DNA of 64,000 nucleotides from Candidatus Methanoperedens sp. (GCA_027460525.1 JAPZAS010000015.1:1-64000); one strand, 5' to 3'. Shown: positions 7,502-17,020, counted from the first letter of the stretch. Notes: generated by a model not told the origin, from the sequence alone. Numbers and translations are program-made.

Positions 7502-8395
7502 ATGGACGAATTCATGGACAAGCTCTTAAAAATCCAGTCAGATTATTTTAGACGCAGGCAGTTTCTCTTTATTCTGGACTTGATCTCTGTTTTTAGCATT
7601 TTCTATGCAATTTTTATTATCTTTTCAGTTGACTTTTTCTTAGGGCATTCTTCTTCATTATCATTTATACCGAGTTCTATTATTGAAATCACGCCCCCGG
7701 TTTTGGCATTTATTATTGCCGTAATCGGCGCTTTCTTGCTGCACAGGAACGATCATAAAATAAATGTTAATTTATTGATTGAAAAGAAGTATCCTGAACT
7801 CAATGAAAAACTCAGAACCGCTTACGATAACAGAAATGAAACCAATGTTATTGTTGAAGCATTAAAAAGCCTTGTTTTGAGTGGACTGACTGTTGTTTCA
7901 TCTTCAAGACTTATAGCAACGAGTATTGTAGTAACTAGAATTGGAATAGTGATCATATTTGTATCTACCGCAGCTGTTATTCCATTTTGTCAGGACTGCA
8001 GATTCTCACCGGAAACTTTGACTAATACTTATACCAATATATCCAAAACCATAACTGGCAGCACAGGAGGAGTGAACGAAACGATTACGGCCGTGGGCCC
8101 CATTCAAAACATCCAGAATATAGGAACCCAGGGCAGCGGAGACATCATCGGCAAGCCCAAGATTGCATCCCTCCAGGGCAAGAATATAGACCTTTCCCTT
8201 ATTTCAGGCATTAGCACAGGTTTTGTGCCGAGTGCCGCAAGCCAGCAACAGAACCAGTTTATAAGGTCGGGAACGTACCCTGTGGATGTTCTGGGTTCCA
8301 ATGTTTCAGATGGAGGATACGGCATCCTGATGCAAAAAACAGAAGCTGAGAAGAAATTAATCCAGGATTATGCGGTTGAACGGAGTAAGATATGA
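7502..8395 (+). CDS. Membrane protein opening the MoxR/vWA operon
   Basis: 297 residues, function unknown. Hydrophobic helices lie near 21-47, 61-81 and 136-160; the segment between the second and third is charged and helical (INVNLLIEKKYPELNEKL), and the C-terminal 130 residues are polar, rich in Asn, Thr, Gln and Gly, suggesting an extracellular flexible tail. C163 and C166 sit just after the third helix. It is preceded by a strong AAGGTGG site and ends 12 bases before moxR. Its place at the head of a MoxR-DUF58-vWA operon suggests a membrane component or target of that chaperone set (inference). Confidence 0.75.
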   Translation: MDEFMDKLLKIQSDYFRRRQFLFILDLISVFSIFYAIFIIFSVDFFLGHSSSLSFIPSSIIEITPPVLAFIIAVIGAFLLHRNDHKINVNLLIEKKYPELNEKLRTAYDNRNETNVIVEALKSLVLSGLTVVSSSRLIATSIVVTRIGIVIIFVSTAAVIPFCQDCRFSPETLTNTYTNISKTITGSTGGVNETITAVGPIQNIQNIGTQGSGDIIGKPKIASLQGKNIDLSLISGISTGFVPSAASQQQNQFIRSGTYPVDVLGSNVSDGGYGILMQKTEAEKKLIQDYAVERSKI

Positions 8396-8407
8396 AAGAG
8401 GTAAAAC

Positions 8408-9355
8408 ATGAGTGATGAGACATTTAAAGGCTCAAAAGGCGTTTTCAAAGATCTTCTTGATGAGATCGGGAAGGTAATTGTAGGTCAGCATGAGGCGATT
8501 GAACATATATTGATAGCTATTCTCTGCAACAGCCATGCGCTTGTTGAGAGTAACCCCGGGCTTGCAAAAACCCTTACCATAAGCACCATATCAAAAGCAC
8601 TTGACCTGAAATTCAACAGGATACAATGTACTCCCGACCTTATGCCTTCGGACATCACAGGCACAAACATAATAGAGGATGTTGGTGGGAAGAAACAGTA
8701 CCGTTTTGAAGCCGGACCTGTTTTTTCAAACATCGTGCTTGCAGATGAGATAAACAGGGCGTCGCCCAAAACGCAGAGCGCGCTCCTTGAGGCAATGCAG
8801 GAAAAACAGGTAACAATCGGCAATAAAACTTATCCACTGGATAAACCATTTTTTATCCTTGCCACCCAGAATCCTATTGAAATGGAGGGTACTTATCCAT
8901 TGCCAGAAGCGCAGCTTGACAGGTTCCTTCTCAAGATTTTAATGGACTATCCCACGATTGAGGATGAGAGCGAGATTGTTAACAGATATACGAAAAATAT
9001 CATGCCCTCGGTAAGACAGATTGTTCCAAAGAGCGAGGTGCTTGAGCTCCAGAAACTCACGCGCGACGTCCCGATAGCAGATGATATCAAGAACCGCGCC
9101 ATCAAAATCGTGTTCGCAACGCGCGCCAAGAGCGAGCATATCGAATACGGCGCCTCACCGCGAGCCTCAATCGGAATAATCCTAGCCGCAAAAGCCAGGG
9201 CGCTTATGAGGGGACGGAATTACGTAAGCGCTGAAGATATCGACGCCATGGCTTATCCTGTGCTTCGTCATCGTGTAATTCTCACGTTTGAGTCAGAGCG
9301 CAAGGGCATGACCACAGACCAGGTGATTTCGGATATCCTGAAAACCGTGAAATAG
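8408..9355 (+). CDS. moxR: MoxR-family AAA+ ATPase
   Basis: 315-residue AAA+ ATPase. The Walker A is the SNPGLAKT form common in MoxR proteins, Walker B is VLADEINRASPKTQSALLEAM, sensor 1 is ILATQNPIEMEGTYPLPEAQ, and a sensor 2 region is near YGASPRASIG. MoxR ATPases act as chaperones that remodel or load cofactors into partner complexes together with vWA proteins. The neighbours fit that model: a DUF58 vWA protein and two BatA-like membrane vWA proteins downstream on the same strand. In this operon a HEPN-motif gene separates moxR from DUF58. Start ATG 8408 is 12 bases after the previous stop. Confidence 0.93.
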   Translation: MSDETFKGSKGVFKDLLDEIGKVIVGQHEAIEHILIAILCNSHALVESNPGLAKTLTISTISKALDLKFNRIQCTPDLMPSDITGTNIIEDVGGKKQYRFEAGPVFSNIVLADEINRASPKTQSALLEAMQEKQVTIGNKTYPLDKPFFILATQNPIEMEGTYPLPEAQLDRFLLKILMDYPTIEDESEIVNRYTKNIMPSVRQIVPKSEVLELQKLTRDVPIADDIKNRAIKIVFATRAKSEHIEYGASPRASIGIILAAKARALMRGRNYVSAEDIDAMAYPVLRHRVILTFESERKGMTTDQVISDILKTVK

Positions 9356-9391
9356 ATGCGTGTCTATTTGAAAGGTAGAGGGTGATTATTA

Positions 9392-9961
9392 ATGGATATA
9401 AAAGGAGAACTTCATTTTTCCCCAAAATATACTTTTAAACAAATTGAGATTGCTTTAAAGGGTAATGAAAAGTCTACTTTGATAGATGCATTCAAAGATA
9501 GAATTTGTGGGTTCTATTTAGGACCAGCACAAAAATTGTGCCAACTGAATAAATTTTATGCGTTTGCAGCAGGTGTATTATGTGTATCAACTATTGATTG
9601 CCTGGCGATGATTTCAATATCTCCAAATAGGGTGGGAGATAGATTTACACAGTGGACACAAAATAATATTGCTGAACTCAATCAATATAATCTTGCTTCA
9701 CGTTTTTACGATGATTTTCGTAACGGGCTCGTCCATGAAGGACGTATTAAAAATGGTGCACAGTTTTCATATAAATACACAAAATTAGTTGAGATGTTAA
9801 AAGGAGCAATGGTAGTTAATCCAGATATTCTGTTAAAAAAAATAAGTAAATCGTTTGAGGATTACATTGGTAAGGTTGAGAGGGACGACATTGAATATAA
9901 GAAGCTTACGGATTATTTGGAAAAGTTTGACAAGGAATTAGAGTATGCGAATAGTTGTTAA
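9392..9961 (+). CDS. HEPN-motif protein inserted in the MoxR operon
   Basis: 189 residues, mostly helical, function not established. The stretch FRNGLVHEG contains R110-N111 and H115, the R-N-x3-H pattern of HEPN-domain RNases or nucleic-acid binders seen in toxins and defence proteins. The gene is visibly AT-richer than moxR before it and DUF58 after it, and a palindromic intergenic repeat follows its stop. No nucleotidyltransferase partner is adjacent; the only one in the window lies at 43754. I infer an acquired gene that landed in a conserved operon; whether it is an active RNase cannot be told. Confidence 0.7.
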   Translation: MDIKGELHFSPKYTFKQIEIALKGNEKSTLIDAFKDRICGFYLGPAQKLCQLNKFYAFAAGVLCVSTIDCLAMISISPNRVGDRFTQWTQNNIAELNQYNLASRFYDDFRNGLVHEGRIKNGAQFSYKYTKLVEMLKGAMVVNPDILLKKISKSFEDYIGKVERDDIEYKKLTDYLEKFDKELEYANSC

Positions 9962-9978
9962 GGCTAAAAATTATAACA

Positions 9979-10051
9979 AACCGCAGATAAACGCAGATGA
10001 ACGCAGATTTGTTCATCGCGTATCAGCGTTTATCAGAGTTAATCCACGGTT
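9979..10051. repeat. Palindromic intergenic repeat of the CCGCAGATGAACGCAG type
   Basis: AACCG (9979-9983) with GATAAACGC (9986-9994) is mirrored by GCGTTTATC (10026-10034) and CGGTT (10047-10051). Inside are tandem ACGCAGAT units. It ends four bases before the DUF58 ATG. Related pieces occur at 24446, 29880 and 34262 in this window, so it is a dispersed MITE-like family. Confidence 0.75.
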
Positions 10052-10054
10052 AAT

Positions 10055-10924
10055 ATGATCGATACTTCGTTTTTCAAGGAGCTTGACCGCTTCTCGTTCA
10101 TGGTGCGCAAGCGCGTTTCCACCGCATACAGCGGGAGCAGGCGTTCCATCCTGAAAGGCCGCGGCATGGAGCCTGTGAGCTACCGTGAATACACACAGGG
10201 GGACGATTTTAAGATAATTGACTGGAAGGTGTACGGGCGCACCGAGAAGCTCTATGTCAAGGAATTCGAGGAAGAAAAGAGCCTGACAACGCATATACTG
10301 CTTGATACAAGCAAGAGCATGGATTTTCGCAACAAGTTCGAGTACGCTGCGATGCTGGCTCTGGGGTTTGCCTATCTTGTAACCAAGGATAACGAGAAGT
10401 TCGGGGTGTCCACCTTCGCAGAAGAAATCAATATCACAAAACCAAAACGAGGAAGGAAGTATCTCTCCCAGACAATCGACCTTCTCAATTCTACTTCGCT
10501 TCTTGGGAAAACGCGGTTTGATTACTGCATGGAAAAGTACGCCGCGATTATAAAGTCCAGGTCGCTTGTTTTCATCATTTCTGATTTCATGGCTGATATC
10601 AATGCTATCAAGAGCGCGATATTCAGGCTCGGGGACAATGAGCTTGTTCTAATCCAGGTGCTAGATCCTGTCGAGAAAAACCTTAACCTCGGAGGCGAGG
10701 CAAAACTAATCGACCTTGAGACAGACAGAAAAATGGATATATATACAAGCCCCCGCCTTCGCGCAGAATACGAAAAGCTGCTTGGCGATCACATCGCCGG
10801 CATAAAAGAGACCTGCATCGCTGTGGGGGCGGATTTCCATACCATAACCACCGATAGACCCGTATTCGATGCCATATTCGAGGTCGTAAACCAGAGACAG
10901 GTAAAGAAGGTACGAAAGAGGTAG
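10055..10924 (+). CDS. DUF58 protein (vWA-like partner of MoxR)
   Basis: 289 residues. The N-terminal part carries the DUF58 signature GRGMEPVSYREYTQGDDFKI then IDWKVYGRTEKLYVKEFEEE. A vWA-type MIDAS motif, LDTSKSM, follows at about residue 88, which would bind a divalent metal. DUF58 proteins nearly always accompany MoxR ATPases and are thought to recruit clients. No signal peptide or membrane helix is seen, so it should be cytosolic and face the membrane proteins encoded next. It ends four bases before the BatA-like gene. No ribosome site is evident because the palindromic repeat sits directly upstream; expression may now depend on read-through from moxR. Confidence 0.9.
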   Translation: MIDTSFFKELDRFSFMVRKRVSTAYSGSRRSILKGRGMEPVSYREYTQGDDFKIIDWKVYGRTEKLYVKEFEEEKSLTTHILLDTSKSMDFRNKFEYAAMLALGFAYLVTKDNEKFGVSTFAEEINITKPKRGRKYLSQTIDLLNSTSLLGKTRFDYCMEKYAAIIKSRSLVFIISDFMADINAIKSAIFRLGDNELVLIQVLDPVEKNLNLGGEAKLIDLETDRKMDIYTSPRLRAEYEKLLGDHIAGIKETCIAVGADFHTITTDRPVFDAIFEVVNQRQVKKVRKR

Positions 10925-10927
10925 AAA

Positions 10928-12814
10928 ATGAGTCTCCTGGATGTATTATACACCAATCCCGTACAGTTCGCCAATGAGGTCGGGCTCTACGCCCTTCTTT
11001 CCATAATACCGCTTATAATAATCTACCTCTTAAGACCAAGACCAAAGAAATTGAAAATACCCTCGCTCATGTTCCTTTTTGACCTTGAAAAGAAGAAAAG
11101 GCTCAATATCTTCAGGAAATTCCTCAAAGATCCTCTTTTCCTCATCCAGCTGCTTGTGCTTATTCTTGTCTCGCTTGCGGTTGCTGCGCCTTTCATTATG
11201 GCGAACGAGGAAGCAGGAGGCGGTTCAACCGTGATTATCCTCGATGCTTCGGGGAGCATGCAGGCTAAAACCGCTTCAGGCAATACCAAGTTTGAAAGTG
11301 CGGTTGATGAGGCGCAAAAATTCCTCTCGGCAAAGAACACCATTATTCTTGCTGAAAGCGTGCCTTTGATGGTGATGCAGGACGCACCTTCAAGCAGCGC
11401 ATCGGATGCGCTTAAAAAATTGAAGGCAAAAGCCACGAGTACCGACCTGTCAAGTGCCATCCTACTTGGCAGAAGGGTGCTTCCAGAAGGAGGCAGGATC
11501 GTTGTACTTTCTGATTTTACGAGCTGGATCGGCGATGACCCTTCGGTTGCGAAGGCACTTGCGCAAGCCAACGGCATCAACGTAGATTTCGTTACAATAA
11601 GCGGAAGGACGGATAACATTGGCATTGTGAACGGATGGTTCGAATCCAATGGTGATTATACGATTGTAATTAAAAACTTCAACACGCAAGTACAGGATGT
11701 AAAAATTGATGTTACCACTGATAACCAGAACGTGCTTTCAAGTACGCTTAACCTGAAAGGGCAGTCAAGCCAGAACTTTGCAATCAGCAGCCTGGCACCA
11801 GGAATAACGAAAATCTCACTCGGCGCCGATGATGCCCTTCCTCTTGATAACAATGCCTATGTGATAATACCAAGCTCGGTAAAACATGCCCTCCTTTACA
11901 TAACCGACAATGCAAAATCGCCTTCGGTCGTGGCTCTCGGTCTTACCCCTTTTACCACGGTTAAAAAAACAGATACCAAAAGCATCCCCTCAATGTCGGA
12001 TTATTCGATTGTATTTGTAAGCTCCCCCTTACCATCGGATGCAATAAAGAGCCTGTCCGATTATGTCAACGGAGGTGGGAATGCAGTGATAATCGCCTCA
12101 CCCGACCTGAAGGACATGGATCTCTTGCCGGTGACACTTGATTCCCTTTCGAACGGGACATCGCTGGATATAGTCCAGCCCAGCATGATAACCACCGGCA
12201 TAGACATTGATAAAATAGGGATAAAGAAACATTTCAAGGCACAAGCGAAACGCGGCGCAGTATCGCTTGTTGAAGGAGGGAATAAATCCGTGATGCTGGT
12301 TTACTGGAAGTTCGGGAAGGGAATGGTGATTTATTCCGGGCTTGCAGACCCGATGGGTGATAATATCTACGACCCGCTTAATGAGAATATATGGAACGAC
12401 TTCCATTCTCATCCGAGTTATCCGCTCTTCTGGAAGCAGATGCTGGAATGGATAAGCGGAAGCCTGGATGTAAGCGAATACAACGCAAATACGGGGCAGT
12501 TTATCAAACTCCCTGCCACGCAGACCGTAAAAACACCCACCGATACTGTTACCACAGACCTTTTGCTGCTGGATGAAGTGGGGATTTATGGACTGCCAGA
12601 TAAGAACGTGGCAGTAAATCTTTACGATGAAACAGAATCAAACCTCGCACCTGCGGGTCTTACCCCGGCTGCAAACCTGACAAGCGCAAACGCGATACCT
12701 TACAATGTCCAGACCATCCGGAAGCCGGAATACCTCGATGTTTATTTAATAATCGCGGGAATGTTCCTTGTTTTCCTTGAACTGTACTACCTGCGCTGGA
12801 GGGGTGAACTGTAA
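10928..12814 (+). CDS. BatA-like membrane protein with vWA domain
   Basis: 628 residues. The N-terminus has two membrane helices (about 18-38 and 70-92) around a basic loop, the plan of the BatA N-terminal domain. A vWA domain then begins with VIILDASGSMQAKT, an intact MIDAS DxSxS. A large extracellular beta-rich region follows, and the protein ends with a helix at about 602-622 and a short cytosolic RWRGEL tail. It fits the membrane vWA component of MoxR operons. It overlaps the next gene through a TAATG junction, so the two are probably made in fixed ratio. The client of this complex is not shown by the sequence. Confidence 0.88.
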   Translation: MSLLDVLYTNPVQFANEVGLYALLSIIPLIIIYLLRPRPKKLKIPSLMFLFDLEKKKRLNIFRKFLKDPLFLIQLLVLILVSLAVAAPFIMANEEAGGGSTVIILDASGSMQAKTASGNTKFESAVDEAQKFLSAKNTIILAESVPLMVMQDAPSSSASDALKKLKAKATSTDLSSAILLGRRVLPEGGRIVVLSDFTSWIGDDPSVAKALAQANGINVDFVTISGRTDNIGIVNGWFESNGDYTIVIKNFNTQVQDVKIDVTTDNQNVLSSTLNLKGQSSQNFAISSLAPGITKISLGADDALPLDNNAYVIIPSSVKHALLYITDNAKSPSVVALGLTPFTTVKKTDTKSIPSMSDYSIVFVSSPLPSDAIKSLSDYVNGGGNAVIIASPDLKDMDLLPVTLDSLSNGTSLDIVQPSMITTGIDIDKIGIKKHFKAQAKRGAVSLVEGGNKSVMLVYWKFGKGMVIYSGLADPMGDNIYDPLNENIWNDFHSHPSYPLFWKQMLEWISGSLDVSEYNANTGQFIKLPATQTVKTPTDTVTTDLLLLDEVGIYGLPDKNVAVNLYDETESNLAPAGLTPAANLTSANAIPYNVQTIRKPEYLDVYLIIAGMFLVFLELYYLRWRGEL

Positions 12815-15366
12815 TGGATTTCCCCCAGCTTGCGAATCCCCTGATGCTCCTGCTCATCAGCCCTGTTGTCCTTGCAGGATGGTATGCCGTCAGGAAAGGA
12901 ATCCCGAGGATGCTTATGATCTCGCGTATTATAATCCTGAGCCTTCTTATAATCGCGCTGGCTTCGCCTTTTACGCTTGGCACAAGCACAATAACGGATC
13001 AGGCGCCGAGGATTACACTGGTCGACGACCAGACAATGAGCATGGATTTATTCAATAAGGACACCGGGCAGAAGCTCTTCGAAGCCATAAAATCAAAAAC
13101 CCCAACCACATACAAGCAGTTTGCAGGGATTAAATCTCCTATAGGGGATGAGGTTATCCAGGATGCTGAAGGGAACAACAACATCGTGCTTGTGAGCGAC
13201 GGGAACAACAATTACGGCAAAGACCTGTCCGATGCCATCACCTTTGTCAACAATACAGGAACAAATGTGTTTGCTGTGAGGCAGGCGCCCATACATAACG
13301 ATGCCAGCGTGGAGATACAAAGCGCCAAGAACCTTATAATCGGAAATGAGAACACTTTTAATATCGTGGTGAGGCAGGCGGGAAATGAGACGTCTTACAG
13401 GCTCGATGTCCAGATAGACGGGACGCCTGTGAAAAGCGATACAATCACACAAACAGAGCGCACCCAGGTCATTCCGGTTTCTTATACCTTCACTTCACTT
13501 GGAACGCACAAGGTAACCGCCACCATAACGCCGGGCAGCGAGGACTGGAACCCGCTCAACAATGTCTTCTACAGGTCGGTGTTCGTGGTTCCGAAGCCGC
13601 AGGTGCTTGCGGTGACGGATGATACCACTTCGCCGCTTTATACAGTCGCAAGCAGCCTGTACCAGGGTACAACCTCAGGCGAAGTGCCTGATGACCTTGC
13701 AGCTTACAAGGCTGTGATTATTGACAATAAGGGCACGGCGCAGTTGAACGCAGATTCTTTGAGAAAATACGTCGGGAGCGGCGGGGGTCTTGTGGTGGTG
13801 GGCGGGGATGCCTCGTATGACAAGGGAAATTACAATAACACGCCTGTTGAGGCAATATTGCCAATAATATCGAGGGCTGCCGAGTTCAAAGGTGGAAGGA
13901 ACATTATGATTGTTATAGATGTCTCTGGAAGTACAATTGCTGGAGATGTGAATGCTGTAACTGGTGAAATTACAAATACGGCTATTGAACAGGAGGACAA
14001 TATTGCTGCAAATATAGCAGGTGCAATGACACCTGATAGTAATATAGGCGTTATTGGGTTTGGCGGAAAAGTAAAGACCCTGCCTTTCAAGCAAATGACC
14101 GCTGCAAATAAAGATACAATGAAAAAGGACATTTTAAGTTTCACTCCTAGCGGTGGAAATCCCACAAATTTGATCGATGCGCTAAAAGCAGCCGATGATG
14201 AGGTGAAAAAAGTTACAGGCTCAAAAGAGGTAATAGTGTTGTCTGATGGTAAAATAACGGGAAACGAAGAAGGCGGAGGGGGTACGCTAAACGATATAAT
14301 AAATGCTGCGAAAACACTTGCGGAAAATGGAGTTACAATGACATTCATTCAAGTTCGCAGTAACGAAAATGAATTAATTACAGATTACAAGACATTAGCC
14401 GGTTCTGTGGGAGGTAGAATTATAGCTGCTCCAATAGGTTATACCGGTGTGGATCAAATTTTAGAACAACCTTCTGCTTCTGCCACGCCAACCCCAACAA
14501 CCACTCCTGAAATCAGCCATGAATATCCTCTCGTGGCTATAGACACCACCAATTTCATTACACAATATCTCAACCTGACCGCCTCTGTGACAGGATACAA
14601 CGATATAACGCCAAAACTCGGTTCGGATGAGCTTGTCGCAACAACAGGCGGAAAACCTATCCTCACCACATGGGGTTTCGGGCTCGGAAGGGTTGTCGCT
14701 TTCACAACCGACAATGGCAATCCGTCCAACAGCGACCCATCCAGACCCTGGGCTTCGGAGGTTTACAGCGGCGAGAACTCGCGCCTCATATCCTCTATGA
14801 TAAACTGGGCAATCGGAGACCCCCGTCCCACCGGAGGCGTGGTGATACAGGCTGAGGATATCTGGGAGGGGACTCCCGGGAAGGTTGTTGTTACTTCAAA
14901 TACGCTGCCGCAGGTCAAACTTGACGGCGCGCCGTTTGACCTTTCAAGGACTGGACCCACAACTTACGAAGCCACCATAAATCTGGAGAAGGCAGGATGC
15001 GCGGGAGACAAGTGTTTCCACGACCTCTCAGGCTACGGGATAGCGGTCAATTATCCGCTTGAATACCGGGATGTGGGTTTCAATGATCAACTCACCTCAA
15101 TTATAGAATCAAACGGAGGGCGCGTTTATGAAGAGAGTGAAGTAGAAGGTCTGCTGCTCCTTGATATAAAAGCAAAGGCAGTCAGGACTGTAACCCAGCC
15201 GATAAGCCAGACTGAGCCCTTCCTTCTTGCAGCCCTTGGATTGTTTTTAGCCGAGGTGATAGCCAGGAGGCTGAAAGATTACAGGAAGGAGAGACCAGTA
15301 ATTGAGGATAATCCTACGAGAGTGGCGACTGCGACTCCTGTGGCTGAACCTGTGGCTGCTGAGTAG
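12814..15366 (+). CDS. Large membrane protein with two vWA-like domains
   Basis: 850 residues. Two helices at 8-26 and 36-54 precede a first vWA-like domain whose MIDAS is degenerate (VDDQTMSM). A CARDB-like beta region and a glutamine-amidotransferase-like Rossmann region (GGGLVVVGGDASY) follow. A second vWA domain at about residues 360-560 has a full MIDAS, VIDVSGST, and is joined by a Thr-Pro-rich linker. The protein closes with a helix near 808-825 and a basic tail. DNA of the second vWA domain (about 13890-14520) is near 38 percent GC on lines I counted, against about 57 percent in its flanks, so this domain looks recently inserted. It partners the BatA-like protein upstream. Confidence 0.85.
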   Translation: MDFPQLANPLMLLLISPVVLAGWYAVRKGIPRMLMISRIIILSLLIIALASPFTLGTSTITDQAPRITLVDDQTMSMDLFNKDTGQKLFEAIKSKTPTTYKQFAGIKSPIGDEVIQDAEGNNNIVLVSDGNNNYGKDLSDAITFVNNTGTNVFAVRQAPIHNDASVEIQSAKNLIIGNENTFNIVVRQAGNETSYRLDVQIDGTPVKSDTITQTERTQVIPVSYTFTSLGTHKVTATITPGSEDWNPLNNVFYRSVFVVPKPQVLAVTDDTTSPLYTVASSLYQGTTSGEVPDDLAAYKAVIIDNKGTAQLNADSLRKYVGSGGGLVVVGGDASYDKGNYNNTPVEAILPIISRAAEFKGGRNIMIVIDVSGSTIAGDVNAVTGEITNTAIEQEDNIAANIAGAMTPDSNIGVIGFGGKVKTLPFKQMTAANKDTMKKDILSFTPSGGNPTNLIDALKAADDEVKKVTGSKEVIVLSDGKITGNEEGGGGTLNDIINAAKTLAENGVTMTFIQVRSNENELITDYKTLAGSVGGRIIAAPIGYTGVDQILEQPSASATPTPTTTPEISHEYPLVAIDTTNFITQYLNLTASVTGYNDITPKLGSDELVATTGGKPILTTWGFGLGRVVAFTTDNGNPSNSDPSRPWASEVYSGENSRLISSMINWAIGDPRPTGGVVIQAEDIWEGTPGKVVVTSNTLPQVKLDGAPFDLSRTGPTTYEATINLEKAGCAGDKCFHDLSGYGIAVNYPLEYRDVGFNDQLTSIIESNGGRVYEESEVEGLLLLDIKAKAVRTVTQPISQTEPFLLAALGLFLAEVIARRLKDYRKERPVIEDNPTRVATATPVAEPVAAE

Positions 15367-15430
15367 AACTAATTTTAGCCTTCCCAAAGCCTTAAATAAA
15401 CCGCTTGCGAACATTAATCATGGTGCTGGT

Positions 15431-15958
15431 ATGAAAAAAGCGATCATCGTTGCAGATATGTTAAATGAATTCGTCACAGGAAGACTGGGCAGCGTTCGCG
15501 CCCGGAAGATAGTGCCTAAAATAAAAAACCTTCTGGAAAAAGCAAGAAAACAGGGCATTCCAATTATTTATCTACAAGATGCCCACTCTCCAACCGACAG
15601 GGAGATGGACTTATGGGGAGAACATGCTATGAAAGGTACAGAAGCTTCAGAGATAATACCTGAGCTTAAACCAGAAAAAAATGATATTGTAATCGAGAAG
15701 AAATGGTACGGAGGGTTTACAAATACCGATTTACCGGAAATTTTAAAAAAAATGGGAATCGATACCCTGATTTATACAGGTGTCAGTACTGATATCTGTG
15801 TCCAGAATGATGTATCTCTTGCCTATTTTTCTGGATATGATACCATTGTACTCAGCGACTGTACAGCCTCAATCGAAGAAGAAGCCCATGAATACGCCCT
15901 TAAGTACATGAAAAAAATCTACGGCACGGAAATAACAACATCGGATAAAGTTTTATAG
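15431..15958 (+). CDS. Isochorismatase-family cysteine hydrolase
   Basis: About 175 residues from ATG 15431. This start gives MKKAIIVADMLNEFV, placing the catalytic Asp of the family at residue 9; the longer open frame upstream only overlaps the previous gene. Further family marks are the GFTNTDLPEILKKMGIDTL segment and YTGVSTDICVQNDV with the nucleophilic Cys near 118, and a cis-peptide-type GVS turn. Members hydrolyse amides or enol ethers such as nicotinamide or isochorismate; the substrate here is not identifiable. A TATA-like CTTAAATAAACC at about 15389-15400 lies about 30 bases upstream. The gene is 10 bases before rnhB and likely cotranscribed. Confidence 0.87.
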   Translation: MKKAIIVADMLNEFVTGRLGSVRARKIVPKIKNLLEKARKQGIPIIYLQDAHSPTDREMDLWGEHAMKGTEASEIIPELKPEKNDIVIEKKWYGGFTNTDLPEILKKMGIDTLIYTGVSTDICVQNDVSLAYFSGYDTIVLSDCTASIEEEAHEYALKYMKKIYGTEITTSDKVL

Positions 15959-15968
15959 AATAATTTTT

Positions 15969-16625
15969 ATGATCTCCGGAATAGACGAAGCAGGGAAAGG
16001 TCCTGTGCTTGGTCCCATGTGCGTTGCAGGTGTGCTTCTCGACGAGGAAAAACTTGATGCTCTTTCGCAGATGGGGGTAAAGGACTCCAAACAATTGACT
16101 GCAAAACGGCGGGATGTTCTTGCAGTCGAGATAAAGGAGGTGGTTGATGAATATTATATCCTTGAGGTCAGCCCTTTCCAGATAGATGAGCTTCGGAAAA
16201 TAATGACCATGAATGAAATAATGGTGACATGCTATGCAAAAGTCCTTGAAGAACTAAAACCTCACCATGCCTTTGTGGATGCTGCAGATGTGATCGCATA
16301 CCGTTTTGGTGAGAATATCAAGAAAAAATATGCAGGAGAAATAGAAATTACCTCTGAGCACAACGCCGATGAAAAATATCCCATTGTTTCGGCAGCCTCC
16401 ATTCTCGCCAAAGTGCAAAGGGACGCGCTTGTAAAAACATTGGAAGAAAACGTGGGCGTTGAAATCGGAAGCGGTTATCCATCAGACCCAAAGACCATCA
16501 AATTCCTTGAAAACTGGATTCAGGGGCATGGGTCGCTCCCGGATTTTGCCCGAAGCTCATGGGAAACCGCAAGGAGGCTGCTTGAAAAATTTAACAAAAA
16601 CCAGAAAGTTCTCACCGATTATTGA
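15969..16625 (+). CDS. rnhB: Ribonuclease HII
   Basis: 218 residues, typical for the archaeal enzyme that removes RNA from RNA-DNA hybrids, including single ribonucleotides and Okazaki primers. The N-terminal GIDEAGKGPVLGPM gives the first two metal-binding acids, FVDAADV near residue 103 the third, and the SAASILAKVQRD region with a downstream Asp the rest of the active site, together with the conserved GSGYPSDPKT. It sits 10 bases after the isochorismatase-like gene. Nothing unusual. Confidence 0.96.
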   Translation: MISGIDEAGKGPVLGPMCVAGVLLDEEKLDALSQMGVKDSKQLTAKRRDVLAVEIKEVVDEYYILEVSPFQIDELRKIMTMNEIMVTCYAKVLEELKPHHAFVDAADVIAYRFGENIKKKYAGEIEITSEHNADEKYPIVSAASILAKVQRDALVKTLEENVGVEIGSGYPSDPKTIKFLENWIQGHGSLPDFARSSWETARRLLEKFNKNQKVLTDY

Positions 16626-16679
16626 TAATGAAATAAATTTAAATAAAAGGAAAAAATTGGTTCTCGGTTCGCGAGTCAC

Positions 16680-16928
16680 CTATTCTTTCTTAGGCTCTTC
16701 TTTTTTCTCTTCCTTTGCCATCTCTCTGTCCATCTTGTAGTCGTCGTAGCCCATCCAAGCGACGATCAATCCTACAAACAGAAGGATAAGACCGATTGTT
16801 GCTTTCAATAAACTAAGGAGCTCACTCCAATACCCAAGATAGCCTGACAATCCTGTGTACCATACGACACCGATAATTAAAATCACTATACCTACTAACA
16901 TCTTTAATATATTACTTGCCGAAGACAT
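16680..16928 (-). CDS. Small two-helix membrane protein
   Basis: 82 residues, two membrane helices (about 9-27 and 43-62) joined by a short Gly/Tyr loop, then a highly charged Lys/Glu tail ending KKEEPKKE, probably cytosolic. I know similar small proteins in Methanosarcinales but no function. ATG 16928 is preceded on the reverse strand by a GGGTGAT ribosome site and a TATA-like CTTAATATA about 30 bases upstream. It is a single-gene unit convergent with rnhB and divergent from the next gene. Confidence 0.75.
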   Translation of the reverse strand: MSSASNILKMLVGIVILIIGVVWYTGLSGYLGYWSELLSLLKATIGLILLFVGLIVAWMGYDDYKMDREMAKEEKKEEPKKE

Positions 16929-17020
16929 ATTATCACCCGTGCTTAATTCTTTTACCCTATATTAAGTTTTTTTATCCAACTATCGGAAAACTTATTACCC
17001 TACTCATTAATAGTACTGTA

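Noticed and set aside
13675-14348. Long reverse-strand open frames within the large vWA gene
   Set aside because: They are antisense to clear vWA coding sequence, have low-complexity Ser/Phe-rich translations and no start signals.
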